Program-made: the position numbers and the translations under genes | The notes under the pieces: model-generated | Seen by the model: only the letters and a program-made list of their open reading frames with translations | Databases searched by the model: none | What the model was told of the DNA's origin: nothing | NCBI GenBank assembly: GCA_002413345.1 | Contig: DHWU01000053.1 | Span: forward strand, 1 to 8,040 | Source: Propionibacteriaceae bacterium UBA5174 | GTDB taxonomy: Bacteria; Actinomycetota; Actinomycetes; Propionibacteriales; Propionibacteriaceae | DNA: 8,040 bases | Direction: 5' to 3' | In this document: one piece after another, positions 7,667-8,040 of the stretch | How positions within the stretch are numbered: position 1 is the stretch's first letter | Layout: the number at the start of each line of letters is the position of its first letter

Positions 7667-8040
7667 ATGACTGAGGCCAGCCCCACAGATGTGGTCAAGC
7701 CGGTGGTGGCTGTCGTCGGCCGCCCCAATGTTGGTAAATCGATGCTGGTCAACCGCATCATTGGACGGCGCGAAGCTGTCGTCCAGGATCTTCCCGGGGT
7801 GACCCGTGACCGGGTGAGCTACGACGCCGAATGGGCCGGTCGCGACTTTGTGATCGTCGACACCGGCGGCTGGGCCCCTGATGCCAAAGGCTTGGCAGCT
7901 CAGATTTCCGAGCAGGCCGAGTTGGCCATCGCCGCCGCAGATGTCGTGATGTTCGTAGTGGACGCCACCGTTGGCACCCAAGACATCGATGAGGCTGTGG
8001 TTGGCGTGCTGCGACGCAGTAAGAAGCCGGTGGTACTGGC
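7667..8040 (+). CDS. der: Ribosome-assembly GTPase Der/EngA (N-terminal part, cut off by window)
   Basis: The first 124 residues of a protein that is normally about 440-460 long, with two tandem GTPase domains and a KH-like end, acting in 50S ribosomal subunit maturation. Visible are G1 GRPNVGKS at 18-25, the switch I region DLPGVTRDR at 41-49 (family consensus DIPGVTRDR), and G3 DTGG at 65-68. The text continues in normal register to the window edge, just short of where the NKxD motif should come. GRREAVVQD and the short leader ahead of the first beta strand fit actinobacterial Der. The residue after the P-loop Ser is Met26 where Thr is usual. ATG 7667 is preceded by AGAGGGA at 7656-7662, about 4-6 bases away, a reasonable ribosome-binding site. 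It follows cmk by 57 bases, in the familiar cmk-der order. Confidence 0.95.
   Translation, partial: MTEASPTDVVKPVVAVVGRPNVGKSMLVNRIIGRREAVVQDLPGVTRDRVSYDAEWAGRDFVIVDTGGWAPDAKGLAAQISEQAELAIAAADVVMFVVDATVGTQDIDEAVVGVLRRSKKPVVL

Noticed and set aside
7078..7761. Long open frame on the minus strand (227 codons) across cmk and the start of der
   Set aside because: It mirrors two well-recognised genes, shows no recognisable motif, and has the Ser/Arg/Ala-rich make-up expected of antisense reading in GC-rich coding DNA.
7448..7981. Minus-strand open frame (177 codons) over the cmk-der junction
   Set aside because: It is antisense to both genes and to the der ribosome-binding site, with no recognisable domain.

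Overview
The window looks like chromosomal core DNA from an actinomycete-type bacterium (Actinomycetota). It is GC-rich, roughly 60% by eye. The MetH and TrmI proteins carry the wording typical of actinobacterial homologues, and tyrA, cmk and der lie in the order common in that phylum. I cannot name the genus. Nothing points to a phage, plasmid, insertion sequence, CRISPR array or RNA gene.

All six genes are on the + strand and packed tightly. Region 1 (1-4887 plus trmI to 5791) is an overlapping trio: the 3' ~95% of metH (cobalamin-dependent methionine synthase, 5' end cut by the window edge), a lipoprotein of the extracellular solute-binding protein family 5 type, and trmI (tRNA m1A58 methyltransferase). 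The lipoprotein gene overlaps metH by 11 bases and trmI by 8 bases, so the three are probably co-transcribed and translationally coupled. Region 2 (5853-8040) is tyrA (prephenate dehydrogenase with a C-terminal ACT domain), cmk (cytidylate kinase) and the start of der (ribosome-assembly GTPase, cut by the window edge). The gaps are 61 bases before tyrA, 11 before cmk and 57 before der. No strong terminator is visible between any of the genes, so one long transcript is possible, although the 61- and 57-base gaps could hold weak promoters.

Functionally this is housekeeping: methionine/SAM metabolism, SAM-dependent tRNA modification, tyrosine synthesis, pyrimidine nucleotide supply and ribosome assembly. 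The one gene with an accessory flavour is the orphan solute-binding lipoprotein between metH and trmI, which has no transporter permease or ATPase gene beside it. Smaller points of interest are the absence of Pup-proteasome genes after trmI, an altered nucleotide-binding segment in Cmk, and a Met just after the P-loop of Der. I found no convincing undescribed system here.
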